Shown here: positions 31,954-39,320 of the stretch, in pieces
Layout: every line of letters starts with the position of its first letter
How positions within the stretch are numbered: position 1 is the stretch's first letter
Assembly: GCF_014930365.1 (NCBI RefSeq)
Contig: NZ_JABXWI010000010.1
Span: 248,001 to 312,000, forward strand
Length of the DNA stretch: 64,000 nucleotides
Source of the DNA: Streptomyces caniscabiei
Lineage (GTDB): Bacteria; Actinomycetota; Actinomycetes; Streptomycetales; Streptomycetaceae
Reading direction: 5' to 3'
Made by a program: the position numbers and the translations under genes
Notes under the pieces: model-generated
Told to the model about the DNA's origin: nothing
Database searches by the model: none
Seen by the model: only the letters and a program-made list of their open reading frames with translations

Positions 31954-32363
31954 GGCTGCTCCTCGTTGAGGACGGCGGTGAGTTCGGCGAGCCGGGCATC
32001 CACCCACCGGCTGATCGGTTGCCCGACCGGCGGCCATGCCATCAGCCACTGGTCGCGGAGTTCAGCGATCCGCTGCACCCGCTGCTCGGCGTCCGACTCG
32101 CAGCGGTGTGCGGGGCTGTTCCAGGCGCGGCGGCAGTACTTGCACCAGGCTTGTGCGTCGTCGATGTCGAGACGCTGGGCGAGGTCGGCGGCAGCGGCTC
32201 GTGCGGTCGTGGACTCGCTGACTTCGGTGCCCACGTGCTCGACCAGGAGCCGGGCCTCTTCCGGGGTGAGCGTTCGGCCGTTGGCGATGCGGGTGAGGAG
32301 GACGCTGAGGCTGTCGAGGCGTGCGGCGCGCACGACGTCCCGCTCCTTGGGCTGGTCGGTCAC
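31950..32363 (-). CDS. Hypothetical protein
   Basis: 137 residues, GTG 32363 (GTGA overlap). Helical; C-x2-C in AWCKYCRRAWNSPAHRC suggests a small zinc site. No family recognised. Confidence 0.55.
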   Translation of the reverse strand: MTDQPKERDVVRAARLDSLSVLLTRIANGRTLTPEEARLLVEHVGTEVSESTTARAAAADLAQRLDIDDAQAWCKYCRRAWNSPAHRCESDAEQRVQRIAELRDQWLMAWPPVGQPISRWVDARLAELTAVLNEEQP

Positions 32364-32863
32364 ACGTCCTCCACGGTGCTGCGGGTGGTTTCGCAGACGA
32401 GCCGGTACACGGTGTCGGGGTGCGCGGCCCGGAGTTCGGCCAGCTGGGTGACGACGGCGTCGCGGTCGCTGCTGCCGGGCCCGCACAGACTGCCGCCGTC
32501 GGGGAACCGGGCGTGGATCCACCAGTGGTGGCCGCCGGCGAACTCGGGCGGGTCGGCTTGGTCGGCCCACGCGTGCTGCTGCTCGGCGAGGTGTCGGGCT
32601 TGCGCGGGGTTGATCAGAACGCACGGGTCGTCGCCGTCCACGGTGAGGTCGAGGCGTAGCCACGGCCACGGCGGGCCGTCTGCGGGCTGGTCGTCGCGGG
32701 CGTCGGCGGTGATGTGGGACGGGATGAGCGCGAGGCCGACGGCGCCGTCGCGGGGGTCGTCTTCGGCGGGGGTGAGGTGGCTGCCGCGGTAGGTCCAGGG
32801 TTGGCCGAGGTGTTCGGGGTCGCCGTCGCCGCCGATGCCTTCGATGCTGGCGTAGATGCTCAC
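32360..32863 (-). CDS. Hypothetical protein
   Basis: 167 residues, GTG 32863 (GTGA overlap). Beta-rich (LRLDLTVDGDDPCVLINPAQ) with a GGHHWWIHARFPDGGS segment. Similar proteins are frequent in Streptomyces accessory regions; function unknown. Confidence 0.55.
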   Translation of the reverse strand: MSIYASIEGIGGDGDPEHLGQPWTYRGSHLTPAEDDPRDGAVGLALIPSHITADARDDQPADGPPWPWLRLDLTVDGDDPCVLINPAQARHLAEQQHAWADQADPPEFAGGHHWWIHARFPDGGSLCGPGSSDRDAVVTQLAELRAAHPDTVYRLVCETTRSTVEDV

Positions 32864-32994
32864 TGCTGCTCCTGACGGCGGGTCTTGGGGATGCGGCGTG
32901 CACACGCGTGCGGGTCGCGGCATTGGGGTTGTCCGTCCCACCAGCCGGGGTCAGGGGTGGGGTGGTGGCACCACTGGCAGACGGGCGCGGTCAC
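32860..32994 (-). CDS. 44-residue zinc-finger-like protein
   Basis: GTG 32994 to TGA 32860, overlapping both neighbours by GTGA. VCQWCHHPTPDPGWWDG then QCRDPHACARR: a CxxCHH-type metal site. Confidence 0.55.
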   Translation of the reverse strand: MTAPVCQWCHHPTPDPGWWDGQPQCRDPHACARRIPKTRRQEQQ

Positions 32995-33371
32995 GGCTGC
33001 TTCTCGGGTGCCGGGCACTGCACGGGCGGGGCGGGGTCGTGGATGCGGGTTCGTCCGGCGGGTCCGTCCATGTGGAGGCCGCAGACGGGCAGCCATTCGC
33101 GCTGGCCTCGGAACAGGCGCCAGCCGATCGAGGGGCGGTCGCAGTGTCCGGCGTCGCAGGATCGGCCGTCGGCGGGTTCGTCGGGTGGTGGGGGTCCGGT
33201 GAGGCCGGATGCTCCTCGCCGGGATTTGGGTGGGGTGACGGGTTGGGCGGGGTGTTGTCCGGCGCCGGGGCAGGTGGTGCCGCCTTGGCGGTGGCGGCGG
33301 ATGGTCCCGGCGACGGTGACTTGCCGGGGCTGACCGCAGCCGGGGCAGTCGGCCCGGACAAGGCTGGTCAT
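32991..33371 (-). CDS. Hypothetical zinc-binding protein
   Basis: 126 residues from ATG 33371. ADCPGCGQPRQVTVAGTIRRHR resembles a zinc ribbon; a second CDAGHCDRPSIGWRLFRG segment and VCGLHMDG follow. No function assigned. Confidence 0.55.
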   Translation of the reverse strand: MTSLVRADCPGCGQPRQVTVAGTIRRHRQGGTTCPGAGQHPAQPVTPPKSRRGASGLTGPPPPDEPADGRSCDAGHCDRPSIGWRLFRGQREWLPVCGLHMDGPAGRTRIHDPAPPVQCPAPEKQP

Positions 33372-33742
33372 GCGGTGAACCGCCTGACGGGAATGCCCGC
33401 GCGCTCGGCGAGGTCTGCGCAGTGCGTTGCGCCCCGGCTGCTGTTGCGGATGAACGCCAGGCAGACGTCCGCCCCTGCATCGATCATCTCCTTGTTGCGG
33501 CGGGGCCCGGCGACGCGGCCGTACTTCCACCAGGCGGCAGGGTGCGCCTCGATGAGGCAGCCGTACTTGACGGCCCATTCGTGGGCGATGAAGTCGGCGC
33601 CGGTGCGGCAGGCGCCGTGAACGAGGACGAGTTCACCGTCCTCGGGGTGCTCGGCGGCGATGTCTTGGAGCGCACGCTGGACGGCTACGTCGTTGTTCCA
33701 GTCGCGGCTGCCGGTGACGAGGACGCGGTACGGGTCGGTCAT
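33368..33742 (-). CDS. SLOG/DUF2493 nucleotide-binding-like protein
   Basis: 124 residues from ATG 33742. Starts YRVLVTGSRDWNNDVAVQ, then LVHGACRTGADFIAHEWAV and GRVAGPRRNKEMIDAGADVCLAF, the hallmark of DUF2493 (YspA-like) proteins of the SLOG superfamily, which bind nucleotide-derived ligands. In phages their role is not settled. Confidence 0.8.
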   Translation of the reverse strand: MTDPYRVLVTGSRDWNNDVAVQRALQDIAAEHPEDGELVLVHGACRTGADFIAHEWAVKYGCLIEAHPAAWWKYGRVAGPRRNKEMIDAGADVCLAFIRNSSRGATHCADLAERAGIPVRRFTA

Positions 33743-33831
33743 GTGTTGCTCCTTCGTGGGCGTGTGAGGCCCGTGTGGCGCCTGTCGGGCCGGGTGGTTG
33801 GGTTGGGGTGGGTCGGGGTGCTGCGGGGCCG

Positions 33832-34146
33832 TCAGGCGCCGTCGCGCGGATCGCGGTGGAGGTGGCGGGCGAGGTCCCGGTAGGCCCGGCCGCGTGTCCA
33901 TCCGGTGCCGCAGCGGGTGCCGAGCGTGGCGTGTTCGGCGAGGTAGCCGTTGAAGTAGTTCTTCGCTGCTCGCCACTTGCGGGCCTTGATCCGGTCCCAC
34001 TCGCGGTGCAGGGATGCGCGCAGGGTGCGGCGGGCGGTGGGCCGGTCGGGGTTGTGGATGAACAGCGTGAGGTCGTGGAGGAGGCCGACGGAGTAGATCG
34101 TGATGTCGCCGACGATGCCGTCGGGCAGGGATTCGGTGGGCTTCAC
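33832..34146 (-). CDS. Hypothetical protein
   Basis: 104 residues, GTG 34146 (GTGA overlap). Basic (LRASLHREWDRIKARKWRAA, ARHLHRDPRDGA). No family recognised. Confidence 0.55.
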   Translation of the reverse strand: MKPTESLPDGIVGDITIYSVGLLHDLTLFIHNPDRPTARRTLRASLHREWDRIKARKWRAAKNYFNGYLAEHATLGTRCGTGWTRGRAYRDLARHLHRDPRDGA

Positions 34147-34451
34147 TGGTTCTCCTTGATCGGGTTCGTGTGCCGGATGCAGCCGCAGCGGGGCGGGCAG
34201 GCCCATCGGACGTCGTCGTTGCGGTGCTTGCCCCAGCGGTGGCGTCCTCGGCCGCAGGCGATCTCGTGGATCACGGCGTCGGGGGTGCACACCTCGGCGC
34301 GGGACCAGCAGGACGTGGACGTGCGGGGGTCGGAGACGGATGGGTGTACGCGGTCGAGGTGCTCGTCGAACTGGGCGGCGGGAATCCGGGGATGGCCGGG
34401 GCACCAGATGCAGATCTCGTTGGGGGTGCCGTCGTCGGGGAGGGCGGTCAT
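34143..34451 (-). CDS. Cys/His-rich hypothetical protein
   Basis: 102 residues, ATG. CIWCPGHPRIPAAQFDEHLDR and ACGRGRHRWGKHRN with CPPRCGC suggest two zinc sites. Function unknown. Confidence 0.55.
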   Translation of the reverse strand: MTALPDDGTPNEICIWCPGHPRIPAAQFDEHLDRVHPSVSDPRTSTSCWSRAEVCTPDAVIHEIACGRGRHRWGKHRNDDVRWACPPRCGCIRHTNPIKENQ

Positions 34452-34633
34452 GCGGGTCTCCGGTCAACTCGAAGGGCTAGAAGGGGCCTAGGAGGCGACG
34501 GGAGAGCCCGGCAGAGGAATTCCCCCATCGGGCACTTCCGAGGCGCCACAGCGACGACTGTGGGCGCGGGGCGGGCCTGTTGTGGGTGCACGGGCCGCCG
34601 CACGGTCACGGCGGCCACGAACACGAGCGTCAC
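34448..34633 (-). CDS. Small hypothetical protein
   Basis: 61 residues. GTG 34633 overlaps the previous stop (GTGA) and its TGA overlaps the next ATG (ATGA). Hydrophobic start (TLVFVAAVTV) and basic rest. Both overlaps support it, but the composition is ordinary. Confidence 0.45.
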   Translation of the reverse strand: MTLVFVAAVTVRRPVHPQQARPAPTVVAVAPRKCPMGEFLCRALPSPPRPLLALRVDRRPA

Positions 34634-34839
34634 GACGGGCGGTCGGGAACACCCACCTCGGTGATCTTGATGGGCAGCGTCTCGGCGAGATGCTGGGCGA
34701 GACCGTCGCGGGCGCCCTCCCGGAACGCGGCGCGCATCACGTCGTCGGCGACCTCCCACGAGCGGGCGGGGATGCCGTAGTGGTGCGTGTACCGGACCCC
34801 GTCGATCTCGATCTCGGCGCGGATGACGAAGGTCGCCAC
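34630..34839 (-). CDS. Small hypothetical protein
   Basis: 69 residues, GTG with AAGGAGG. FVIRAEIEIDGVRYTHHYGIP and ETLPIKITEVGV. No family recognised. Confidence 0.6.
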   Translation of the reverse strand: MATFVIRAEIEIDGVRYTHHYGIPARSWEVADDVMRAAFREGARDGLAQHLAETLPIKITEVGVPDRPS

Positions 34840-34841
34840 GG

Positions 34842-35705
34842 TCAGGCCTCCTTCGGCTGGGGCGTCTCGGTGTCCTTGCCGGGCTGCGCCTCAACAACCG
34901 GGCCGGGCTCCTCGACGGTGTACGTGGTGGTCGCCCGGACGAGACGGCGCTCGGTCAGCGTGCCGTCCTTCCACGTGGGACCGAGGCGCTTGGCGTGGTT
35001 CAGGGCGTTCACGGCGCGGTCACGCACGGGGTACCGGGTGCCGGGCACCCACTCGTCGGCGAGCGGGTCGTGCAGCTCGGCGGCCCAGGTGTGCTCGGCC
35101 GGGTGCGCCTCCGTCTCGGCGGCCACCCGATCCACGACGGCAGACTCGGCGAGCAGCTGCCGCCCGCAGCGCGCGCCCTTCAGCCACTCCCGCACATCCG
35201 CCGTCGTCACCGGACGCTGCTCCCGGTCGGCGATGTCGCAGCACTCCCCGACGAACGCCAACGCGTCCTGGGCGCGGTACAGCTGGTAGCCGAGGTCTTC
35301 GGCAAGGTCGCGGGCTTCCTCGGCGGTCAGCTCGGGAGCGGCCCGGTCTGCGGCAGGCACAACAGCCGAAGCGGGCGCGTCCAGCACGTCACACAGCCCG
35401 CACGTGAACGCAGTCGGCGGCACCTTGCACTGAGCGACCAAGCACGCCTTGCGGTGCAGCTCCCGCACCCGCCGCAGCTTGTCGGTCAGCGCCGAGGCCC
35501 CGGCGCCGTACTCGTCGACCATCAGGCTCAACCGCCGTACCTGCTCGTGCGCTTCGAGCGCGGCCTCCTCGGCGGTCTCCTCACGGGTAATCGCCGCGTT
35601 CGCGCGCTGGTTCTCCGAACGGAGCAGATCGCGCGCTGTCGCCAGTTCGGCTCGCAGGCCGAGGATCTCGTCGTGAAGGCGGGCGGTCTCGGTGGTGTCG
35701 GTCAT
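34842..35705 (-). CDS. Coiled-coil hypothetical protein
   Basis: 287 residues from ATG 35705. Long N-terminal coiled coil (LHDEILGLRAELATARDLL, EAHEQVRRLSLMVDEYG), a CGLCDV Cys pair, helical middle and acidic Pro-rich tail. Widespread type in Streptomyces phages, unknown function. Confidence 0.6.
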   Translation of the reverse strand: MTDTTETARLHDEILGLRAELATARDLLRSENQRANAAITREETAEEAALEAHEQVRRLSLMVDEYGAGASALTDKLRRVRELHRKACLVAQCKVPPTAFTCGLCDVLDAPASAVVPAADRAAPELTAEEARDLAEDLGYQLYRAQDALAFVGECCDIADREQRPVTTADVREWLKGARCGRQLLAESAVVDRVAAETEAHPAEHTWAAELHDPLADEWVPGTRYPVRDRAVNALNHAKRLGPTWKDGTLTERRLVRATTTYTVEEPGPVVEAQPGKDTETPQPKEA

Positions 35706-35765
35706 CGGTGCTCCTCGGTGGGTGCCGGCCGACCCAAGGACGGCCTGTGGTTGGGTTGGGCCTAC

Positions 35766-35794
35766 GACCCCCGCCGCTATCACCGGCGGGGGTC
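35766..35794 (-). terminator. Hairpin terminator
   Basis: Perfect 11-bp stem (GACCCCCGCCG / CGGCGGGGGTC), 7-nt loop, just beyond the stop at 35803. Confidence 0.7.
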
Positions 35795-35802
35795 GCCTGC
35801 GT

Positions 35803-36084
35803 TCACGAGACGGGCGCGGCGGGGTCGAACAGTGCCCCCTGCCCGGACTCCGGGGCCGGCGCCTCCACGATCCGCAGCTTCTTCGTCTCGACCGTCGTGA
35901 CGTGTCCAGGCCGCTGGTTCAGGAACTGGTGCGGGTCGGTGCACTCGATGTCGGTGAGGCCGAGGAGGCCGCCGACGCCGTTGTCGTGGTGGAACAGGAC
36001 GATCCCGTGCCAGTGGGATTCGGGGAGGTGTCCGTCGCCGGGGTGGTAGGCGACGGGCGTTCCGGGCGGGAGACGGCGGGTCAT
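35803..36084 (-). CDS. Hypothetical protein
   Basis: 93 residues from ATG 36084. GTPVAYHPGDGHLPESHWHG, beta-prone. No family recognised. Confidence 0.55.
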   Translation of the reverse strand: MTRRLPPGTPVAYHPGDGHLPESHWHGIVLFHHDNGVGGLLGLTDIECTDPHQFLNQRPGHVTTVETKKLRIVEAPAPESGQGALFDPAAPVS

Positions 36085-36140
36085 GGTCTGCTCCGTGGTG
36101 TGGCTGGTGTCCGGGTTGGGGTGGGGTGCGGGGGCGGGGC

Positions 36141-36425
36141 TCACACAGCAGGCGAGGCGGCGGCGGCGAGGCAGGCGGCGACGATCACGACGGTCGGCGT
36201 GCTGCCGGGGAACTCGATGACCGTCCCGTTCGGGCAGCCGAGGCCGGAGTCGTCGCAGTCGTTCACCACGGTCCAGACGGCGCCGGACGGGTGGCGCAGC
36301 ACGCCGGACGCCGGGTCGGTGGTCCAGCCGGCGGCTTCGAGGGCTTCTCCGACGTCGAGGCGGCCGTACCACTCGCCGGGGGCGGGGTGGTCGATGACGA
36401 GGTGAAGGCGGCGGTCGGTGGTCAC
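36141..36425 (-). CDS. Hypothetical protein
   Basis: 94 residues, GTG start. HLVIDHPAPGEWYGRLDVG and a hydrophobic C-terminal segment (TPTVVIVAACLAAAA). Function unknown. Confidence 0.55.
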   Translation of the reverse strand: MTTDRRLHLVIDHPAPGEWYGRLDVGEALEAAGWTTDPASGVLRHPSGAVWTVVNDCDDSGLGCPNGTVIEFPGSTPTVVIVAACLAAAASPAV

Positions 36426-36448
36426 GTGGGTCTCCTGGTGGTGGGTGG

Positions 36449-37114
36449 TCAGACGACAGACGAGACGGCTGGGTCGTCGTCGAACGGCTCCAGCAGCCGG
36501 TACGCGGCCTCCCGATCGCCGGTCAGGTACTCGACCGCGTACTCGCCGATCAGGTCCCGACGCAGCCAGCCGCGCTGCTCCGCGACCCAGCCCTTGTCAT
36601 CCCAGGCGCCGTCACCGATACGGGAACTGCTGCCGTGCTCGTCGGCGTGGTCGACCTTCGAGCGGGGGAACCCGTACTCCAGGGCGGTCTCGCGGCTGAA
36701 CACGCCGCCGGGCATGTCGCAGACGGTGGACCAGTGGACGTACAGGTCCTTGTCGGGTGCGGCTTTGACGAGGAGGCCGCGCAGCCGTGGGTCGTTCGCG
36801 GCCTTGGTCTCGGCGAGTTCGTCCTTCAAGCGGCGGACTTCGGCGAGCAGGGCGGGCACGTCCTCGCGGGCGTGGGCGATGAACGCGGCGTCCGTCATGC
36901 GCCACGGGCAGTCCGCCACGGTTTCGTGGGTGCGGCAGTCGTCGGTGTCGGTGTAGTCGGCGTTCACCCAGTACGCGGGCCGGGGGTGGTGCTCGTTGGG
37001 CGGTAGTTCCACGGCGGTCCACGGTCCGGGGGTGGCGGCCTTGTGGCGGGTTTCGATCTCGTCGAGCCGTCCGGCGGTAAGTCCGGCCTGCGCGGTTGTG
37101 TCCCGTTCAGTCAT
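36449..37114 (-). CDS. Ea22-like hypothetical protein
   Basis: 221 residues, ATG. LDEIETRHKAATPGPWTAVE, then DAAFIAHAREDVPALLAEV and a coiled-coil segment: the layout of a common phage/Streptomyces family related to ead/Ea22. C-terminal half unrecognised. Function unknown. Confidence 0.6.
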   Translation of the reverse strand: MTERDTTAQAGLTAGRLDEIETRHKAATPGPWTAVELPPNEHHPRPAYWVNADYTDTDDCRTHETVADCPWRMTDAAFIAHAREDVPALLAEVRRLKDELAETKAANDPRLRGLLVKAAPDKDLYVHWSTVCDMPGGVFSRETALEYGFPRSKVDHADEHGSSSRIGDGAWDDKGWVAEQRGWLRRDLIGEYAVEYLTGDREAAYRLLEPFDDDPAVSSVV

Positions 37115-37177
37115 GTCGTGTCCTAGCTTGTGGTGATGGCGGGCAGTGGCGATGGGATCGCGCGCGGTGCTGATCCG

Positions 37178-37378
37178 TTAGGCGGCCGGGCGGATGGCCC
37201 GCAGTCGGGGCCGTTCCTCGTGCGGGGCGCCGACGGCTTCGCAGAGGGCCTGCCAGTGCGCGTCGCGTTCGGCGGTCGTCCAGTGGTGGCCGACGGGGAT
37301 ACGGCGGGAGCGGGGTGTGGCGGGTGCGGGTCGGGTGGGGATGGTCTCGGCGAGGAGGCGCTCGTACGGGGTGCTCAC
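37178..37378 (-). CDS. Small hypothetical protein
   Basis: 66 residues, GTG start; begins STPYERLLAETIPTRPAP and has HHWTTAERDAHWQALCEAVG. Overlaps the next stop by GTGA. Confidence 0.5.
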   Translation of the reverse strand: MSTPYERLLAETIPTRPAPATPRSRRIPVGHHWTTAERDAHWQALCEAVGAPHEERPRLRAIRPAA

Positions 37379-37638
37379 GGCGTGCCCGGGTCGGTGCGGG
37401 GGCGGACGAAGCCGGAGTCGACGAGGAGCGTCACCAGCGGTACGCCGAGGGCGTCGGCGAGGCGCTCCAGCTCGTACGGGTCGGGGCAGTGGCGGCCGGC
37501 GAGGGTGCGGTCGAGGTCGTCGTACGACATGCCTGCGGCGCGGGCAAGGGCGCGCTGTCCGCGGCTGCGGTCTACCCGGTAACCGGTGTCGTGGGCACGG
37601 TCGCGGAGGTAGGCGGCGAACGTCTGGAGGCTGGTCAC
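37375..37638 (-). CDS. XRE-family HTH protein
   Basis: 87 residues, GTG 37638. Cro/C1-type HTH: RSRGQRALARAAGMSYDDLDR then YELERLADALGVPLVTLLVD. Likely a small regulator of early genes. Confidence 0.65.
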   Translation of the reverse strand: MTSLQTFAAYLRDRAHDTGYRVDRSRGQRALARAAGMSYDDLDRTLAGRHCPDPYELERLADALGVPLVTLLVDSGFVRPRTDPGTP

Positions 37639-38084
37639 TGGTCGGCTCCTGCCTGCTGGGTGTACGTGACGTGGGCTTCGGCGATGGCGGGGGTGAGGGT
37701 GGCGGCGAGCCATGCCTCGTCGTATCCGCGGCGGCACTCGGGGCCGACGCCGAGGGTCTTGGACTTGGCGTCGGTGAGTGCGCGGCCGCAGTCGCAGCAG
37801 CGGACGGCGAGTGCGGCGAAGACGGCTCGGCCGGTTTGCGGGTCGGATCCGATCGCCTCGGTGGTTCGCTGAAGCCAGGCGAGATAGCGCTTGTTCCAGG
37901 CCCGCATCCACGCGATCTTGGCGTCGCGGTCGGTAGGGGCGTCGCGCTTGAGGAGTCGGGCGGGGCCGTACCAGGCTTTGGCGGGCCAGCGTTCGATACG
38001 TCCGGTTCGGGCCCGCCAGTAGGTCATGGTGTCGGCGTTGTCGGGGTCGGGTGTGGCGTAGTAGCCGTCCGGGATGCCGGTCAT
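37635..38084 (-). CDS. DUF6011-like protein
   Basis: 149 residues from ATG 38084. The C-terminal half contains CCDCGRALTDAKSKTLGVGP then EC, the DUF6011-type zinc motif; the N-terminal part is GYYATPDPDNADTMTYWRAR. Function unknown. Confidence 0.65.
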   Translation of the reverse strand: MTGIPDGYYATPDPDNADTMTYWRARTGRIERWPAKAWYGPARLLKRDAPTDRDAKIAWMRAWNKRYLAWLQRTTEAIGSDPQTGRAVFAALAVRCCDCGRALTDAKSKTLGVGPECRRGYDEAWLAATLTPAIAEAHVTYTQQAGADQ

Positions 38085-38245
38085 TTGGTGCCTCCGGTCT
38101 GCTGGCGGGTGCGTGCGGTGTGGGCTTGGATGCGTGCGTCGTGGCTGTCGACTGCGAGGCGCCGTCCGCGGGGGCTGGTGCAGCGGTTGCCGGGGGCGGC
38201 TTGGCACCAGGGGCAGCGGATGGACCATTCGGCCGGCTTGGTCAC
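38081..38245 (-). CDS. 54-residue zinc-finger protein
   Basis: GTG 38245 to TGA 38081, with overlaps at both ends. WSIRCPWCQAAPGNRCTSPR has the CPWCxxxxGxxC pattern of a zinc-finger domain found in many actinophage small proteins. Confidence 0.6.
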   Translation of the reverse strand: MTKPAEWSIRCPWCQAAPGNRCTSPRGRRLAVDSHDARIQAHTARTRQQTGGTK

Positions 38246-38574
38246 GTCTCGGTGCCGTTGATGAGGCGGGCGACGTCGAGGAGGTAGCCGCTGCCGTAGT
38301 CGAGGGCGTAGTCCTCGGTGCCGTCTTGGGCGGTGCGGGCGGCCACGACGTCGGCTTCGGCCTCAAGAAGGCTGGCGAGCGCGGTGCCGACGGCCGGGTT
38401 CATGGCGGCGGCGTACTGCGACCAGACCATCGGGCGGCCTTTGGCCTGGGCGGCGGTGTCGCTGACGGTGAGGTCGGTCCATTCGACTTCGTGGCGGGTG
38501 AGCGTGGTGGTGGTGCGGGTGGCCAGGGACCGCAGCGTCTGTGCGGCGGTGCGGAGTTCGTCGGCGAGGTTCAT
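38242..38574 (-). CDS. Hypothetical protein
   Basis: 110 residues from ATG 38574. Helical (LADELRTAAQTLRSLATR) with WSQYAAAMNPAVGTALASLLEAE, a form common in Streptomyces accessory genes. Function unknown. Confidence 0.55.
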   Translation of the reverse strand: MNLADELRTAAQTLRSLATRTTTTLTRHEVEWTDLTVSDTAAQAKGRPMVWSQYAAAMNPAVGTALASLLEAEADVVAARTAQDGTEDYALDYGSGYLLDVARLINGTET

Positions 38575-39320
38575 GGGGTCGGCTCCTCGATGATGTCGGC
38601 GTCGTGGATGTGGCCGTCGTTGCGGGCGAAGTGCTGGGCGGCCCGCGCTTTGACCGCCTGCTCCTCGGCGGCCCGCTGGGCGGCGGTCTGCTCGGGGACG
38701 CCCTGTGCGGCCCGCAGGCGGGCGGAGTGCGGCTTGGGGCGGGGCTTCCCCAACGGGCGCTTCGCGGACGCTCCCGGGCTCTTGCACGGGTGCCCGAGGG
38801 CTGCCCGGCAGGTGGGGCATTCGACACTGAGCGGCCCGGCACGGCGGACGGTGTCGGCTTCGGCTTCCTCGTCAGTGCCGGGCACGGCGCGGTTGCCTTC
38901 CCAGCCGCGGGCCTCCAGCTCCTTGACGAACTCCCGGTCCCGCTTCGGGTCGGCTTCGAGGGCGAGCCGGCCGACGGGTGCCGGGACGCGGCCGGAGGCG
39001 ATTGCCTGGGTCTGACCGCGGAGTCGGGCCATGAACTCGCCGACGGTCTCGTCCGGGATGGGTTCGTACTGGAAGTTCACCAGCCGGGCGGAGCGGATCT
39101 TGGATCGGAGGGTGCGGATGTGGTGGGGCAGGATCCACAGGCGTTCGTTCGGGTTCTGCGGCGGGGTCGTGTAGTAGGCGGCGACTGCGGCCTTGGCGTC
39201 GGCGTCGAGCGGGACGTCGTCGAGGGCGGAGGCCCATGCGGTGGCGGCGGCGAGGGAGGGTTGCCGGTTGTCGAAGCTGGAGGCGTGGGCGAGGAGTTCA
39301 GCCGCCTCGTTCGGGGTCAT
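38571..39320 (-). CDS. Replication-region protein with C-terminal zinc finger
   Basis: 249 residues from ATG 39320. N-terminal half LAAATAWASALDDVPLDADA resembles replication-associated helical proteins of phages; the C-terminal half has CPTCRAALGHPCKSPGASAK, a zinc-finger motif. Directly downstream of the initiator, so a loader or accessory role in replication is possible. Confidence 0.55.
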   Translation of the reverse strand: MTPNEAAELLAHASSFDNRQPSLAAATAWASALDDVPLDADAKAAVAAYYTTPPQNPNERLWILPHHIRTLRSKIRSARLVNFQYEPIPDETVGEFMARLRGQTQAIASGRVPAPVGRLALEADPKRDREFVKELEARGWEGNRAVPGTDEEAEADTVRRAGPLSVECPTCRAALGHPCKSPGASAKRPLGKPRPKPHSARLRAAQGVPEQTAAQRAAEEQAVKARAAQHFARNDGHIHDADIIEEPTP

